The notes under the pieces are model-generated. The model saw only the letters and a list, made by a program, of their open reading frames with translations, was not told where the DNA came from and did no database searches. Positions 45,078 to 54,278 of a stretch of 64,000 bases of DNA are shown piece after piece (within the stretch, counting starts at the first letter, position 1; each line of letters opens with the position of its first letter). This stretch comes from Bacteroidota bacterium (GTDB taxonomy: Bacteria; Bacteroidota; Rhodothermia; Balneolales; Balneolaceae), in assembly GCA_027621355.1 (NCBI GenBank), contig JAQCBZ010000002.1, positions 1 through 64,000 on the forward strand, given 5' to 3'. The position numbers and the translations under genes were made by a program.

Positions 45078-46463
45078 ATGTCAATACGCACCTTTATTTT
45101 ATGGATCACGAGCATCATTTTGGCCGGTGCGGTTGGCGCGCTTCTTGTGTTGAACCTCACCCCCGTGGTGATGGATGCACGTCTTGCCTCAGAGACTAGA
45201 CCTGATGTTGTGCGCATTACCGAGATTCGTGTGGCGGAACCAAGCACATCTTCTGGTTCATCTAAGGGCACCTCAGCACAACCATCCTCTGAGAATACAT
45301 TGAACGAAACATCGCTCAGAGCAGATGCGATTCCTTCCCTTGAGTCGATGGGGATGACGTTTCAGGCCATCTCTTCGGAGCTAACCCCATCTGTGGTATC
45401 TGTTGAAGCTATGGTTGAAGTCGATTTTTTTGGATCGCGTCGCCTGCAGGAGGAATGGTTCAGAGACAGGGAACAGGAGCGTGAGCGACCCAATGAGTTA
45501 GATGATCAACAGCGGGAGGATGGGGACAGCCAACAGGATGGCGGGCGGACTGACAGCCAACAAGAAAACCAAGCCCCTGAATCGTCTGAAGAGCCACGCA
45601 GGTCGTATCGCCATCCCAAAGTAAGTGCCATGGGCAGTGGAGTGGTGCTGAGTCAAGACGGTTTCATCCTAACCAACGCCCATGTCATTGATGGTGCCAG
45701 TCAAGGCGATGTCCGTGTGACACTGGCCGATAATCGTGAATATGATGCGGTCATCGTTGGGACCGATCCTAGCACTGATATCGCAGTTTTAAAAATTCAG
45801 GCCAAAGATTTGAGCGCCGTCACGGTTGGAGATTCTGATGGTGTGGCCGTCGGAGATTGGGTCTTGGCCATCGGAAACCCATTTCGGTTGCGCTCAACGG
45901 TGACAGCTGGTATCGTCAGTGCTCTGAGTCGCCAAGTTGAAATTATTGAGGATGCCCTGAGTATCGAGAGTTTTATTCAAACCGATGCAGCAATCAACAC
46001 AGGAAATAGTGGTGGCGCATTGGTGAATCTTCGTGGTGAACTTGTCGGTATTAATACCGCTATTGCAAGTCGAAGTGGTAGCTATCAGGGATATGGATTC
46101 GCTGTGCCGAGCAATTTAGCACTCAAAGTTGCAACAGATATTATCGAACTGGGTGAGGCTCAGCGGGGATTGCTTGGGGTCACGATTGCCTCGGTCAACA
46201 ATGCGATTGCACAAGAGCTAGCGTTGGAAGAGGTTGCAGGGGTTCTTGTTGTGGGTGTAGTTGAGACAAGCGATGCCTATAACCACCTCCAAACTGAAGA
46301 TGTGATTGTGGCGGTCAATGACGTGAGCGTTCGCGAAAGCAATCAACTTCAAGAACGGATTGCTTTGCACCGACCTGGTGAGACGGTCCAATTAACGCTT
46401 CTGCGTAATGGACAACGCATTCAACGGTCTGTGACGCTGATGGGCTCAGAGGCGCTCCGTTAG
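45078..46463 (+). CDS. DegP/HtrA-family periplasmic serine protease
   Basis: S1C protease that degrades or chaperones misfolded envelope proteins. A signal anchor (about residues 5-27, FILWITSIILAGAVGALLVL) is followed by a Ser/Gly-rich stretch. The trypsin-like domain has GSGVVLSQDGFILTNAHVI (His about 201), STDIAVLKI (Asp about 233) and INTGNSGGALVN (Ser about 311). One PDZ domain (about 350-455) closes the chain. A very polar insertion (about 125-175; DREQERERPNE, DDQQREDGDSQQ) extends a loop before the His. Length 461. The catalytic triad is intact. Confidence 0.93.
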   Translation: MSIRTFILWITSIILAGAVGALLVLNLTPVVMDARLASETRPDVVRITEIRVAEPSTSSGSSKGTSAQPSSENTLNETSLRADAIPSLESMGMTFQAISSELTPSVVSVEAMVEVDFFGSRRLQEEWFRDREQERERPNELDDQQREDGDSQQDGGRTDSQQENQAPESSEEPRRSYRHPKVSAMGSGVVLSQDGFILTNAHVIDGASQGDVRVTLADNREYDAVIVGTDPSTDIAVLKIQAKDLSAVTVGDSDGVAVGDWVLAIGNPFRLRSTVTAGIVSALSRQVEIIEDALSIESFIQTDAAINTGNSGGALVNLRGELVGINTAIASRSGSYQGYGFAVPSNLALKVATDIIELGEAQRGLLGVTIASVNNAIAQELALEEVAGVLVVGVVETSDAYNHLQTEDVIVAVNDVSVRESNQLQERIALHRPGETVQLTLLRNGQRIQRSVTLMGSEALR

Positions 46464-46539
46464 TTTTGACCCGCTTGCCCTAGCCCGCTAGTCTTGACCC
46501 ACTTGCCCTAGCCCGCTAGTCAACCCCCGCGAGTCAAAA
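46464..46539. repeat. 28-base tandem repeat inside an inverted repeat
   Basis: Two 28-base units (46466-46493 and 46494-46521) differ at one base and start TTGACCC. Their flanks form an inverted repeat, TTTTGAC (46464-46470) against GTCAAAA (46533-46539). The element fills the gap between convergent htrA and icd and so may act as a two-way terminator. Confidence 0.85.
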
Positions 46540-46557
46540 TCGGGATGAGAGCGGTAC

Positions 46558-47808
46558 TTACTCCATCCCTTTGACGATCTCTTCCCCAAATTCAGAGCAT
46601 TTCAGCAGCGTCGCACCCTCCATGAGGCGTTCAAAATCATAGGTCACACGCTTGTTGCTAATCGCTTTTTCGAGCCCTTTCTCCACCAAATCTGCAGCTT
46701 CTCCCCATCCAAGATGACGCAGCATCATGACTGCAGAAAGAATCAACGATCCTGGATTCACCTTGTCTTGACCCGTGTATTTTGGAGCGGTACCGTGTGT
46801 GGCTTCAAACACCGCGATTCCATTCTCATAATGCACATTGGCCCCAGGCGCAATCCCAATTCCTCCAACACAAGCAGCAAGCGCGTCTGAGATGTAGTCT
46901 CCATTAAGATTCATCGTTGCAATCACGTCATACTCGGCTGGACGCGTGAGGATTTGCTGCAAAAATGCATCGGCAATCACATCCTTGATAATGATGCCAT
47001 TAGGTAGCTCACACCATGGCCCACCATCAATTTCTTTGGCGCCAAACTCTCGTTTCGCTAGCTCATACCCCCAATTCTTGAAGCTCCCTTCGGTGAATTT
47101 CATGATATTGCCTTTGTGGACAAGCGTGACACTCTTGCGGCCTTGGTCGATGGCATAATTGATGGCTGATCGGACCAACCGCTCGGTCCCTTCGATGGAG
47201 ATAGGCTTAATACCCAAAGAGGAGCTTTCAGGGAAGCGGATTTTGTCCACACCCATCTCTTTTGTGAGGAAGTCACGAAGCTTGGCGTTCTCCTCAGTAC
47301 CAGTTTGGTACTCAATACCGGCATAAATATCCTCTGTATTTTCGCGGAAAATCACCATATCGGTAAGCTCGGGCTGACGTACCGGGCTTGGGGTGCCGGC
47401 GTAATACTTCACAGGTCGCACACATGCATAGAGATCCAACTTCTGACGTATCGCCACATTAATGGAGCGAATTCCACCCCCAACTGGTGTGGTCAAGGGG
47501 CCTTTGATCCCTACCTTGTAGGTTTCCAATGCCTTGAGCGTATCCTCTGGAAGCCACTCATTTTCGCCATAGATTCCAAGCGCTTTTTCACCAGCATACA
47601 CCTCAAACCACTCAATTCCTTTCTCTCCGTTGTACGCCTTTTCTACAGCGGTATCCACAACATGTTTCATTGTCGGGGTAATATCAATCCCAATTCCATC
47701 GCCTTCAATAAAAGGGATAATTGGATGATTCCCTGGGGTCAGCGTGCCATCTTCGGCTACATCTATAAGGTTTCCTTGGGTGGGTGCAGTCAACTTTTCA
47801 AAGCTCAT
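46558..47808 (-). CDS. icd: Isocitrate dehydrogenase (NADP)
   Basis: Oxidises isocitrate to 2-oxoglutarate in the TCA cycle. Close to the E. coli enzyme in length (416) and motifs: [20 protein letters not shown] with the Ser near 113 that is the phosphorylation site in E. coli; [33 protein letters not shown] with the catalytic Lys; and [17 protein letters not shown], whose Lys-Tyr pair is typical of NADP specificity. No aceK kinase is in the window. A dyad in its leader suggests regulation. Confidence 0.96.
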   Translation of the reverse strand: MSFEKLTAPTQGNLIDVAEDGTLTPGNHPIIPFIEGDGIGIDITPTMKHVVDTAVEKAYNGEKGIEWFEVYAGEKALGIYGENEWLPEDTLKALETYKVGIKGPLTTPVGGGIRSINVAIRQKLDLYACVRPVKYYAGTPSPVRQPELTDMVIFRENTEDIYAGIEYQTGTEENAKLRDFLTKEMGVDKIRFPESSSLGIKPISIEGTERLVRSAINYAIDQGRKSVTLVHKGNIMKFTEGSFKNWGYELAKREFGAKEIDGGPWCELPNGIIIKDVIADAFLQQILTRPAEYDVIATMNLNGDYISDALAACVGGIGIAPGANVHYENGIAVFEATHGTAPKYTGQDKVNPGSLILSAVMMLRHLGWGEAADLVEKGLEKAISNKRVTYDFERLMEGATLLKCSEFGEEIVKGME

Positions 47809-47827
47809 GGGAATGGATCATTTAAGT

Positions 47828-47847
47828 CGTAATTGTGGACAATTACG
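47828..47847 (-). promoter_or_regulatory. Dyad operator-like site upstream of icd
   Basis: CGTAATTGT-GG-ACAATTACG is a perfect 9-base inverted repeat with a 2-base spacer (47828-47847), 20 bases before the icd start. A further half site TAATTGT lies at 47859-47865. The geometry suits a dimeric regulator; in RNA it would be a weak hairpin because of the 2-base loop. Confidence 0.55.
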
Positions 47848-47875
47848 GGGTAGATTTCTAATTGTCTTTGGAGGC

Positions 47876-47883
47876 TAAAAGTA
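47876..47883 (-). promoter_or_regulatory. icd -10 box candidate
   Basis: TACTTTTA (47883-47876 on the minus strand) differs from TAnnTTTG at the last base. No well-spaced TTTG is seen. Transcription would start near 47869, giving a leader of about 60 bases that contains the dyad. Confidence 0.35.
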
Positions 47884-47952
47884 CAAAATCATTCTGAAAC
47901 CTTTATCTTCCATTCGAGGTTTTAAAGTCGTTCATCTATCCATCTGATTCAC

Positions 47953-48153
47953 ATGTTATCCCCAATATTTGGCAAAACCAGACAACCCCGTTCGTTTGAT
48001 CTGCCTACACGATATTATGACCCCAAGGAAGAAGAGCGTAAAAAACGCTCCATCAAGATTGATACCGTTCGACGACGCAAGGGTTCACAGGGCTTAAGAG
48101 TCTTAACCATGGTGGGTTTGCTGGTCCTTGTGCTTTGGATTCTCACATCGTAG
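47953..48153 (+). CDS. Small protein with C-terminal membrane helix
   Basis: 66 residues. The N-terminal part PRSFDLPTRYYDPKEEERKK, with its R-Y-Y-D-P core, resembles short Bacteroidota proteins found next to mutL. Most of the rest is basic (DTVRRRKGSQG), then a tail membrane helix (LRVLTMVGLLVLVLWILTS) ends the chain. It is in the same orientation as mutL, 82 bases ahead of it. Function unknown. Confidence 0.65.
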   Translation: MLSPIFGKTRQPRSFDLPTRYYDPKEEERKKRSIKIDTVRRRKGSQGLRVLTMVGLLVLVLWILTS

Positions 48154-48234
48154 GGATGATGCACGCCCTCCAACCCATTTGACTGTTTAAAGATAAAGCG
48201 CATTATCAACTCCGCAGATGCACTCATTACCAAG

Positions 48235-50043
48235 ATGTCCCCAGAATTGGCGAATAAAATCGCTGCAGGGGAGGTGGTGCAACGCCCTGCATCTGTCGTA
48301 AAAGAACTACTGGATAATGCGGTCGATGCGGGTGCCACGCGCATTGTCGTTCGATTGGACGCTGCAGGCAAAGAGCGAATTCAGGTAGAAGACAACGGTT
48401 GTGGAATGTCCCCCGTGGATTTGCAGCTTTGCCTTGAAGCACACGCGACCTCAAAAATCAAGGCGGTTGAGGATTTACAGTCCATTTCGACACTTGGGTT
48501 TAGAGGGGAGGCCATGGCGTCTATTGCATCGGTATCACACATGGAGGTGCGGAGTCAGCGACTTGGTGATGAGATAGGACATCGGTTGGTGGTTCATGGT
48601 GGGCAGCAAAAGACACTTGAACCTACCGCGGTGGAACCAGGCACGAGAGTGCAAGTGGACCAGCTATTTTACAATGTCCCTGCTCGTAAACGGTTTTTGC
48701 GCACCGATGCAACAGAGCTCAAAAATGCGTTGCAGGTCGTCCAACAAACAGCATTGGCCCATCCTGAAGTTCATATAGAGTGTTTTGCCAATGGTGAGCC
48801 GGTCTATCAACTCCCCGCCGTTGAATCCTATGTCGATCGAGCGGTTGCCTTGTTTGGGTCTTCGTTTCGTGCAAGCCTCATTCCCGTCCACGAAGAAGCG
48901 GGATTACTTCGGGTCAAAGGGTTGATATCAGATCCTAAATTGACGAAGAAAACCAGAGGGGATCAGTTCTTTTTTGTCAATCGACGCCCTATTCAGCACA
49001 AAATTTTGATGTATCACGTGCTCAAGGTGTATGAGCCCTGGACGCAAGGGCGTGAATTCCCGTTTTTTGCTCTCTTTCTAGAAATGAACCCGGAAGATGT
49101 TGACGTGAATGTGCACCCTGCGAAGCTTGAGGTCAAATTTAGTGATGAGCGGAGCGCACAACGCCTAGTTGCTTCTGTGGTCCGCAAGACGTTAAACCAA
49201 GCCTTAGGTGTGCCCAATATGAATCCCCAGGAGTGGCAGGGTGAGCAGGGCGAAGAGGGTCTTGAGGCCGGGTCTTCGTTTGGCGGTGGGTCTTTATCGG
49301 GTGGTGGTCCCTCACCTGGCGATGGTTTCTCATCGTCCAATCCCATGGCCAATTTTGAAAAAGGGCTCCAGTCATTTGGTTACTCAACATTAAAAGGGGG
49401 TGCAGGTAAAGCGATTACGGACACAGTGTATGGCACCCATGAACCTCAGCAGGGCCAAACGGTTGCAGCCCTCGATTCAAACGTCAAGAATTTTTGGCAA
49501 CTCCATCGTCAGTACATCCTTAGTCATACTCGATCAGGATTGTGCATGATTGACCAGTATCTGGCTCACCGACGCATTTTATTTGACCGGGCCATGGAAG
49601 ACTCTGAACGAGCCTTGCCATCGTCACAACAGTTATTGTTTGCACAAACCATTGAGTTGTCAGCCTCAGACTTTGAACTGGTGAAAGAGCTGGAGTCTGA
49701 ATTGGTTCGGATGGGATTTTCGGTAGATCTATTGTCGGGTCGATCGGTTATGCTGAGTGGTGTGCCTGCCGATTTAACGCAAGGCGGAGAGAAGTCGATC
49801 TTGCAGGAAGTTCTGGACCAGTTCCGAGAGCTTGACCATAAAAAGGGATTCTCACGGATTGAAAAAGTGGCTATGGCCTATGCGGTGCATGCCGCTATCC
49901 CTAGAGGTAAATTGCTCACCATGAAGGAGATGGAAGCGCTAATGGATCAACTTTTTGCATGCCAAGACCCATGGCACGATCCATTGGGACGTCAAATTGT
50001 GCAAATGTGGTCTATGGAAGACCTCTCGAGTTATTTTTCGTGA
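48235..50043 (+). CDS. mutL: DNA mismatch repair protein MutL
   Basis: Links mismatch recognition by MutS to strand removal. The GHKL ATPase is intact: NKIAAGEVVQRPASVVKELLDNAVDAGAT cut as KIAAGEVVQRPASVVKELLD, VEDNGCGM, TLGFRGEAMASI and FFFVNRRPI. A Gly/Ser-rich linker (about 345-375) follows. The C-terminal region has DQYLAHRRILFD where endonuclease MutL proteins have DQHA(x)2E(x)4E, and DPLGRQ in place of CPHGRP, so it probably lacks nuclease activity. Length 602. ATG 48235 is the only usable start; family N-termini often have about 10 residues more. Confidence 0.95.
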   Translation: MSPELANKIAAGEVVQRPASVVKELLDNAVDAGATRIVVRLDAAGKERIQVEDNGCGMSPVDLQLCLEAHATSKIKAVEDLQSISTLGFRGEAMASIASVSHMEVRSQRLGDEIGHRLVVHGGQQKTLEPTAVEPGTRVQVDQLFYNVPARKRFLRTDATELKNALQVVQQTALAHPEVHIECFANGEPVYQLPAVESYVDRAVALFGSSFRASLIPVHEEAGLLRVKGLISDPKLTKKTRGDQFFFVNRRPIQHKILMYHVLKVYEPWTQGREFPFFALFLEMNPEDVDVNVHPAKLEVKFSDERSAQRLVASVVRKTLNQALGVPNMNPQEWQGEQGEEGLEAGSSFGGGSLSGGGPSPGDGFSSSNPMANFEKGLQSFGYSTLKGGAGKAITDTVYGTHEPQQGQTVAALDSNVKNFWQLHRQYILSHTRSGLCMIDQYLAHRRILFDRAMEDSERALPSSQQLLFAQTIELSASDFELVKELESELVRMGFSVDLLSGRSVMLSGVPADLTQGGEKSILQEVLDQFRELDHKKGFSRIEKVAMAYAVHAAIPRGKLLTMKEMEALMDQLFACQDPWHDPLGRQIVQMWSMEDLSSYFS

Positions 50044-50110
50044 GGTTTGCCAGGATAATTTTGCCCGGATAATTATGACTAGGTGATTTTCCTCGATTAG
50101 TCCAGCCCCC

Positions 50111-50129
50111 CGTAGGCCGTCTGCCTATG
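50111..50129. terminator. Hairpin between mutL and the HlyIII gene
   Basis: CGTAGGC (50111-50117) pairs with GCCTATG (50123-50129), one G-U pair included, over a 5-base loop, overlapping the stop of the convergent gene. Just before it a 14-base sequence (about 50050-50063 and 50064-50077) is imperfectly duplicated with the shared word GGATAATT. Confidence 0.4.
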
Positions 50130-50766
50130 CCAAGATAGAAAAGATCACCACGAAGTGACTTGCACTCCCAGCCAGGACAAAAAGGTGCCAAATCGCATGG
50201 GCATAGCGGAACTTCTTGTCCATGACATAAAAAACGACTCCACCTGTGTAAAAGATGCCTCCCAATAGCAACCAAAAAAGGCCATTATGAGGCAGATCTG
50301 CAAGCAGAGATCCACTGTAGGTCACGATGGCATACGACATGGCAAAATACATGAGAATGGCCAAGATGCGCTGACGCTTCCCTGGAAGTAACTCGATAAT
50401 GATCCCCGCAATGGCGAGTGTCCATACGACAGCAAAAATAGGCCACCCCACAGACTGCTCAATTTCGACGAGCAAAAAGGGGGTATAACTCCCAGCGATC
50501 AGCATGTAGATCGCGATGTGATCGAGTTTTTGGAAGATCTTTTTGGCGATCCCTGTAGAGGCATGATACAAGGTTGACGTTGTATACAGCGCGATTAATG
50601 AGCTTACATAGAGTATGGCACTGAGGATTTTCCATAATGCACCATCGATCACCGTTGCCCAAATCAACATACCTCCAACCAGAACAGCTGCTACAAGCCC
50701 CACCATGTGGGTCAAACTGTTGAAGCGCTCAGACGTGTGTGTGGGCTGATTTTTATTGGAGAACAT
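50125..50766 (-). CDS. HlyIII/PAQR-family membrane protein
   Basis: Seven-helix integral membrane protein of the hemolysin III / adiponectin-receptor (PAQR) superfamily; eukaryotic members are zinc-dependent ceramidase-like hydrolases, while the bacterial role is uncertain. Metal-site motifs are STLYHAS (about 64-70), the LDHIAIYMLIAGSYTP helix and HAIWHLFVLAGSASH near the end. I chose the ATG 50764-50766 (213 residues); the frame also opens 9 bases earlier at a TTG. Convergent with mutL. Confidence 0.88.
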   Translation of the reverse strand: MFSNKNQPTHTSERFNSLTHMVGLVAAVLVGGMLIWATVIDGALWKILSAILYVSSLIALYTTSTLYHASTGIAKKIFQKLDHIAIYMLIAGSYTPFLLVEIEQSVGWPIFAVVWTLAIAGIIIELLPGKRQRILAILMYFAMSYAIVTYSGSLLADLPHNGLFWLLLGGIFYTGGVVFYVMDKKFRYAHAIWHLFVLAGSASHFVVIFSILA

Positions 50767-50822
50767 CGCACTCAAAAGGGTCAGTCAAACAGGGTTAACG
50801 TGACAGATTCTTTGTCAGTATC

Positions 50823-51530
50823 CTAGGATTGTGCCTGGATGCAAAATACAGCAGGTTGATTGGAGAAAGAAGAGATTTCTTGAGCAGACCAATGCTCCAT
50901 GGGTTGAGAGAGTATTCGCTCTTCTGACATGGTTAAAGAAGCGGCCACACATAAGCGAGTCGATCCTTTGCACACCGCTTTACAATCCAAGAGCATAGCT
51001 TCGGTGCGATGGGGGGTCTCGATAAACAGTTGAGTTGAGGAGTCTTTGGACGATGCTGCCTCTAAGTCTTGAAGGGCTCGTTTACGCGCTGATGAATCGA
51101 TAGGGAGATATCCATGGAATGTAAAAGATTGCCCATTCATCCCAGAAGCCATAAGCGCCATCAATATGGATGAAGGGCCAACCAAGGGAACCACATGGAT
51201 GCCTTTGTCATGCGCCATGCGTACCAAGGTTGCACCTGGGTCTGCCACCGCGGGTGCCCCTGCTTCTGAGAAATACCCTACATCGCCATGATTGAATAGG
51301 TCCATCAAAGAGAAGATCTCCTCAGGTGGCGTCTTTTTGTTTAGAATGCGATGGGTGCGTTGATAGTCTGGTGTGGGATGCTGTACCCATTGAAGGAACC
51401 CTTGGGCCATCGCTTGTGACTCTACCACGAACTGCTGGATGGAACGGATCGTTGAAAGGGTTGATTCAGGCAGCCCATGATGCTCTACACCTTTGGCTAA
51501 GGGTGTGGGAATGAGATACAGTGTGGCCAT
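50823..51530 (-). CDS. RsmI-like tetrapyrrole-methylase-fold methyltransferase
   Basis: SAM-dependent methylase of the TP_methylase fold. RsmI methylates the ribose of 16S rRNA C1402; many Bacteroidota carry this shorter second form. Visible are LYLIPTPLAKG at the start, GYFSEAGAPAVADPGATLVRMAH (about 85-107), VPLVGPSSILMALMASGM, and FHGYLP. Length 235, against 286 for E. coli RsmI, lacking its C-terminal domain. The gene is followed by a two-TM protein 3 bases upstream in the same operon. The target is not known. Confidence 0.8.
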   Translation of the reverse strand: MATLYLIPTPLAKGVEHHGLPESTLSTIRSIQQFVVESQAMAQGFLQWVQHPTPDYQRTHRILNKKTPPEEIFSLMDLFNHGDVGYFSEAGAPAVADPGATLVRMAHDKGIHVVPLVGPSSILMALMASGMNGQSFTFHGYLPIDSSARKRALQDLEAASSKDSSTQLFIETPHRTEAMLLDCKAVCKGSTRLCVAASLTMSEERILSQPMEHWSAQEISSFSNQPAVFCIQAQS

Positions 51531-51533
51531 ATC

Positions 51534-51995
51534 TCAGGCTTCCTTGAATTCTAAGATTTCCTCCTTTCGACGAGCAAAAAAGGTACCGCCAACGGCAATC
51601 ACCACAACTGCAAGCAAGGATAGTCCCATCATCGCAAGATTGGAGTAGATGACCCGTTTGTGCAGATCATACGTCGTGGTCATGACAATCGATTTGGCTG
51701 ATCCGGGATTATATCGAATGGCCACGACTTCAGATTCAAGGACATCCGCTGCCAATTGAACCGACAGGGTGAGTCGCTCACGAACCACCTCTCCAGAGGC
51801 AGGGGTAAACCGTAAATCAACATAGCCATTGGTCTGAGCAGCAATTTGCTTAATGTCGACTTCTTCAATCACGGCGATTAAGCTTTCCCCTTCATTATAG
51901 GTTTGATTCATCCCATTTAGAATCCAGAGTTGGTGTCCAATCATCACCACAAAGTAGAGGGGGAGGAGCCAGAGGAGATACGCTAATTTTTTCAC
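51534..51995 (-). CDS. Two-TM protein, DUF3592-like
   Basis: 153 residues with a membrane helix at each end (LAYLLWLLPLYFVVMIGHQL near the start and YSNLAMMGLSLLAVVVIAVGG near the end) and a beta-rich domain between (YVDLRFTPASGEVVRERLTL, VVAIRYNPGSAKSIV). This layout matches DUF3592 proteins, but the similarity is weak. The end is charged (RRKEEILEFKEA). It lies between the RsmI-like and the pseudo-hydrolase genes in the same orientation. Function unknown. Confidence 0.55.
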   Translation of the reverse strand: MKKLAYLLWLLPLYFVVMIGHQLWILNGMNQTYNEGESLIAVIEEVDIKQIAAQTNGYVDLRFTPASGEVVRERLTLSVQLAADVLESEVVAIRYNPGSAKSIVMTTTYDLHKRVIYSNLAMMGLSLLAVVVIAVGGTFFARRKEEILEFKEA

Positions 51996-52016
51996 GGTAG
52001 TGGGTGTACTGAAGCG

Positions 52017-53285
52017 TTAGGGTGAATCTGCAAGCCTAATGGCACGCTTTGTAGTTGCAATCAGGGCTGGATCGTAAGATAAGCGTTGTTGATAGTCTTG
52101 TTGCATGTGATTCGCAGACAAATGGAACCAAAAAGCTACAGGCAATCGGTCAAAAAGGACCACTTGTACGGTCGTATCACCCGTATATCCACTCGTGCCG
52201 ATATCGTAACCACCCAAAAACCCCATTCGGCTATCATATTGTGCACCATACCAGGCAAAATCACGTGTTGTTTGACTCTGATTCATGGGCCAGTCTAACC
52301 ATGCCATCACCTGTTCAGCTACGGGGTCTTGGTCAGCCTCTCGACGTAGTAGCGACTCAAGCGCCTGCTCCATCTCGCTGGCTGTGCTTAACGGAAAGAG
52401 CGCCAAGGCATCACGCTCTTGCATAAAGGTGATTCCTAGACGTTGATCTTGAAGTGTTTCGCGCCAACGTTGTTCTGCCTCTCTTGATGGGGCATGATAG
52501 GCTTTTGATAGCTCCCACATCCATTGATGGCCTGCTTGCCTAGCACCTCGTTGGGTAAACATCGAATCAGCGACCAAGCCTGTCACGTCAAACGTATCGG
52601 CCTCAGCGTCGAGCACGCCATAAGCCATGGCAAGATAGATCCCCGAAAATGGAATTGGAGCCTCTGTATGCGCCCAGCCAAAGGACTCTCGCCAACGGTC
52701 ATGGTACCCTTGCAACGACTCTTGCCCTATGGTGTGGATCAAGGCATCAGCCAGTGCGAGATCGCCCATTTCGGGTAATAATTCTGCCGCTTTGTCCAGC
52801 TTGACAACAAGTTCTCCATCTTCTTCACGAATTCCAGGATCCGATCCAACACGGGCACGAAGAGCATCCTCTAAAGCGACGTGGTCCTGTTCGCTCACTC
52901 CAGGAATTTGATAGGAAGTGATGTCTTGCCAACGGAGTTCTTGGTCAGCGCTCAAGGATCCTTGTTCGATTTCTTCTGCTAAAGCCATCAGTATCCACAA
53001 ACTGGATAACATCCCAATGGGTCGAGGGGTTTCGGCGTTCAACGCCAACGTTGAATCTTGCCCAACGACCTGACTCACTAGCGAGACAGGCGTAGGTTGC
53101 TTACGAATGTATTCCGTTAATCCCTGCAGTGAATAGGTGTCTTCCACCCACTCAGATCCTTCTGCCATCCCTTCGCGATTAGAGAAAAGCGTTTGATAGG
53201 CGTCACGGTTAATCCATACGATACTCCCAAGAAGAATCACTGCAAATGTGATGAAAATGAGAATAAATTTTAGGATACGGATCAT
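52017..53285 (-). CDS. Serine-hydrolase (beta-lactamase-like) fold without catalytic residues
   Basis: 422 residues with an N-terminal signal anchor (LKFILIFITFAVILLGSIVWI). The chain follows the class A beta-lactamase-like serine hydrolase family: a P-x-P block (TPRPIGMLSSLWILMALAEEI, about 90-110) where active members have P-x-P-x-A-S-x-x-K, then helical domain, then SGYTGDTTVQVVLFDRLPVAFW near the KTG position. The catalytic Ser reads Met and the Lys reads Ser; the SxN region (MGDLALADALI) also lacks its Ser and Asn. It is therefore likely a binding protein rather than an enzyme. The alignment is by eye only. Confidence 0.6.
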   Translation of the reverse strand: MIRILKFILIFITFAVILLGSIVWINRDAYQTLFSNREGMAEGSEWVEDTYSLQGLTEYIRKQPTPVSLVSQVVGQDSTLALNAETPRPIGMLSSLWILMALAEEIEQGSLSADQELRWQDITSYQIPGVSEQDHVALEDALRARVGSDPGIREEDGELVVKLDKAAELLPEMGDLALADALIHTIGQESLQGYHDRWRESFGWAHTEAPIPFSGIYLAMAYGVLDAEADTFDVTGLVADSMFTQRGARQAGHQWMWELSKAYHAPSREAEQRWRETLQDQRLGITFMQERDALALFPLSTASEMEQALESLLRREADQDPVAEQVMAWLDWPMNQSQTTRDFAWYGAQYDSRMGFLGGYDIGTSGYTGDTTVQVVLFDRLPVAFWFHLSANHMQQDYQQRLSYDPALIATTKRAIRLADSP

Positions 53286-53372
53286 ACGTAGGGAAGGTGA
53301 CTAGTTATTCAAGAGCACTTGAATTCAAGGCCTTTTATTTTTAAAGCTTGTTTGTTCAAGAGGCTTGTAAGC

Positions 53373-54278
53373 TCACGACGTTGGATAAGGTAACGAAATC
53401 TCACCCTCGAATCGTTTGCCCGCTGGACCTTGAAGAGTACAAGCCACAAAGGTTTGCTCGCCCGTCCGCTTTGCCCCAACGTGCAACTCTCCTCCATCGG
53501 TGTACATGTTGATCGATTCGACGTTTGAAGCACCTTCAAAAGGTTGAGTAGACCACCAAGCTAAAGCGCTCGCTACCACACCCGTTCCACAAGATTTCGT
53601 TAGCGCCTCGACACCTCGCTCAAACGTGCGAACGAATCGCCCATCCCCATAAGCCAAACACTCACTGGCGTTGGTACCCTTCGGTTGAAAGATCTCATGC
53701 TGACGTAGCGCCTCAAGTTCATGATACGACGCAGGCTGGCAGACTACCACGTGTTCGGTTCCAGTAAAGACCTGAAACACCTCGCCTAGGTGCGCTAGTG
53801 GTTCCACAGGACCAAGATGTTGGACCATAATCTCGCCAGGAAAGGTCAGTGCAATCATGGAGTCATTGCCCTCAATATTGCCGTGACCATCACTCTGGCT
53901 ATTATCTTGACCCGCGCTGCTAATCCCTTTGGATTCTAAGTGATGAACGGGATAATGAACCCCATGCACATCAATGGCTCGAGCCTCCGGATGCAACGCG
54001 GCAAAACATCGCCCACCGTTGCCACACATCCCAGCATCACTTCCATCTGGATTCAAAAATCCCATGAAAGGGACTTCATCCGTACCACCCTCTCTTGTCC
54101 AAAGCACACCATCCGCCCCTATACCTGTGTGGCGATCACACAAAAGCGGTGCCCACTCTCGAAGTCTCTGCACCCCACCATCCTTTTGATTCGACAGTGC
54201 CTCTGGCAGTGAAGGTAGATATACAAAGTCGTTTCCTGTAGCCTCGACTTTCCAAAAAGGGATCGTTATACGACTCAT
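53373..54278 (-). CDS. dapF: Diaminopimelate epimerase
   Basis: Converts LL-DAP to meso-DAP for peptidoglycan and lysine, using two cysteines. Visible are KVEATGNDFVY at the start, NPDGSDAGMCGNGGRCFA with Cys85, and LTKSCGTGVVASA with Cys230. I chose the ATG 54276-54278 (301 residues) because it overlaps the holB stop (ATGA) and gives the family N-terminus. It is away from dapB-A-D at 3-6 kb but completes that pathway. The middle has a Ser/Gly/Asp-rich insertion (SAGQDNSQSDGHGNIEGND, about 131-149). Confidence 0.95.
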   Translation of the reverse strand: MSRITIPFWKVEATGNDFVYLPSLPEALSNQKDGGVQRLREWAPLLCDRHTGIGADGVLWTREGGTDEVPFMGFLNPDGSDAGMCGNGGRCFAALHPEARAIDVHGVHYPVHHLESKGISSAGQDNSQSDGHGNIEGNDSMIALTFPGEIMVQHLGPVEPLAHLGEVFQVFTGTEHVVVCQPASYHELEALRQHEIFQPKGTNASECLAYGDGRFVRTFERGVEALTKSCGTGVVASALAWWSTQPFEGASNVESINMYTDGGELHVGAKRTGEQTFVACTLQGPAGKRFEGEISLPYPTS

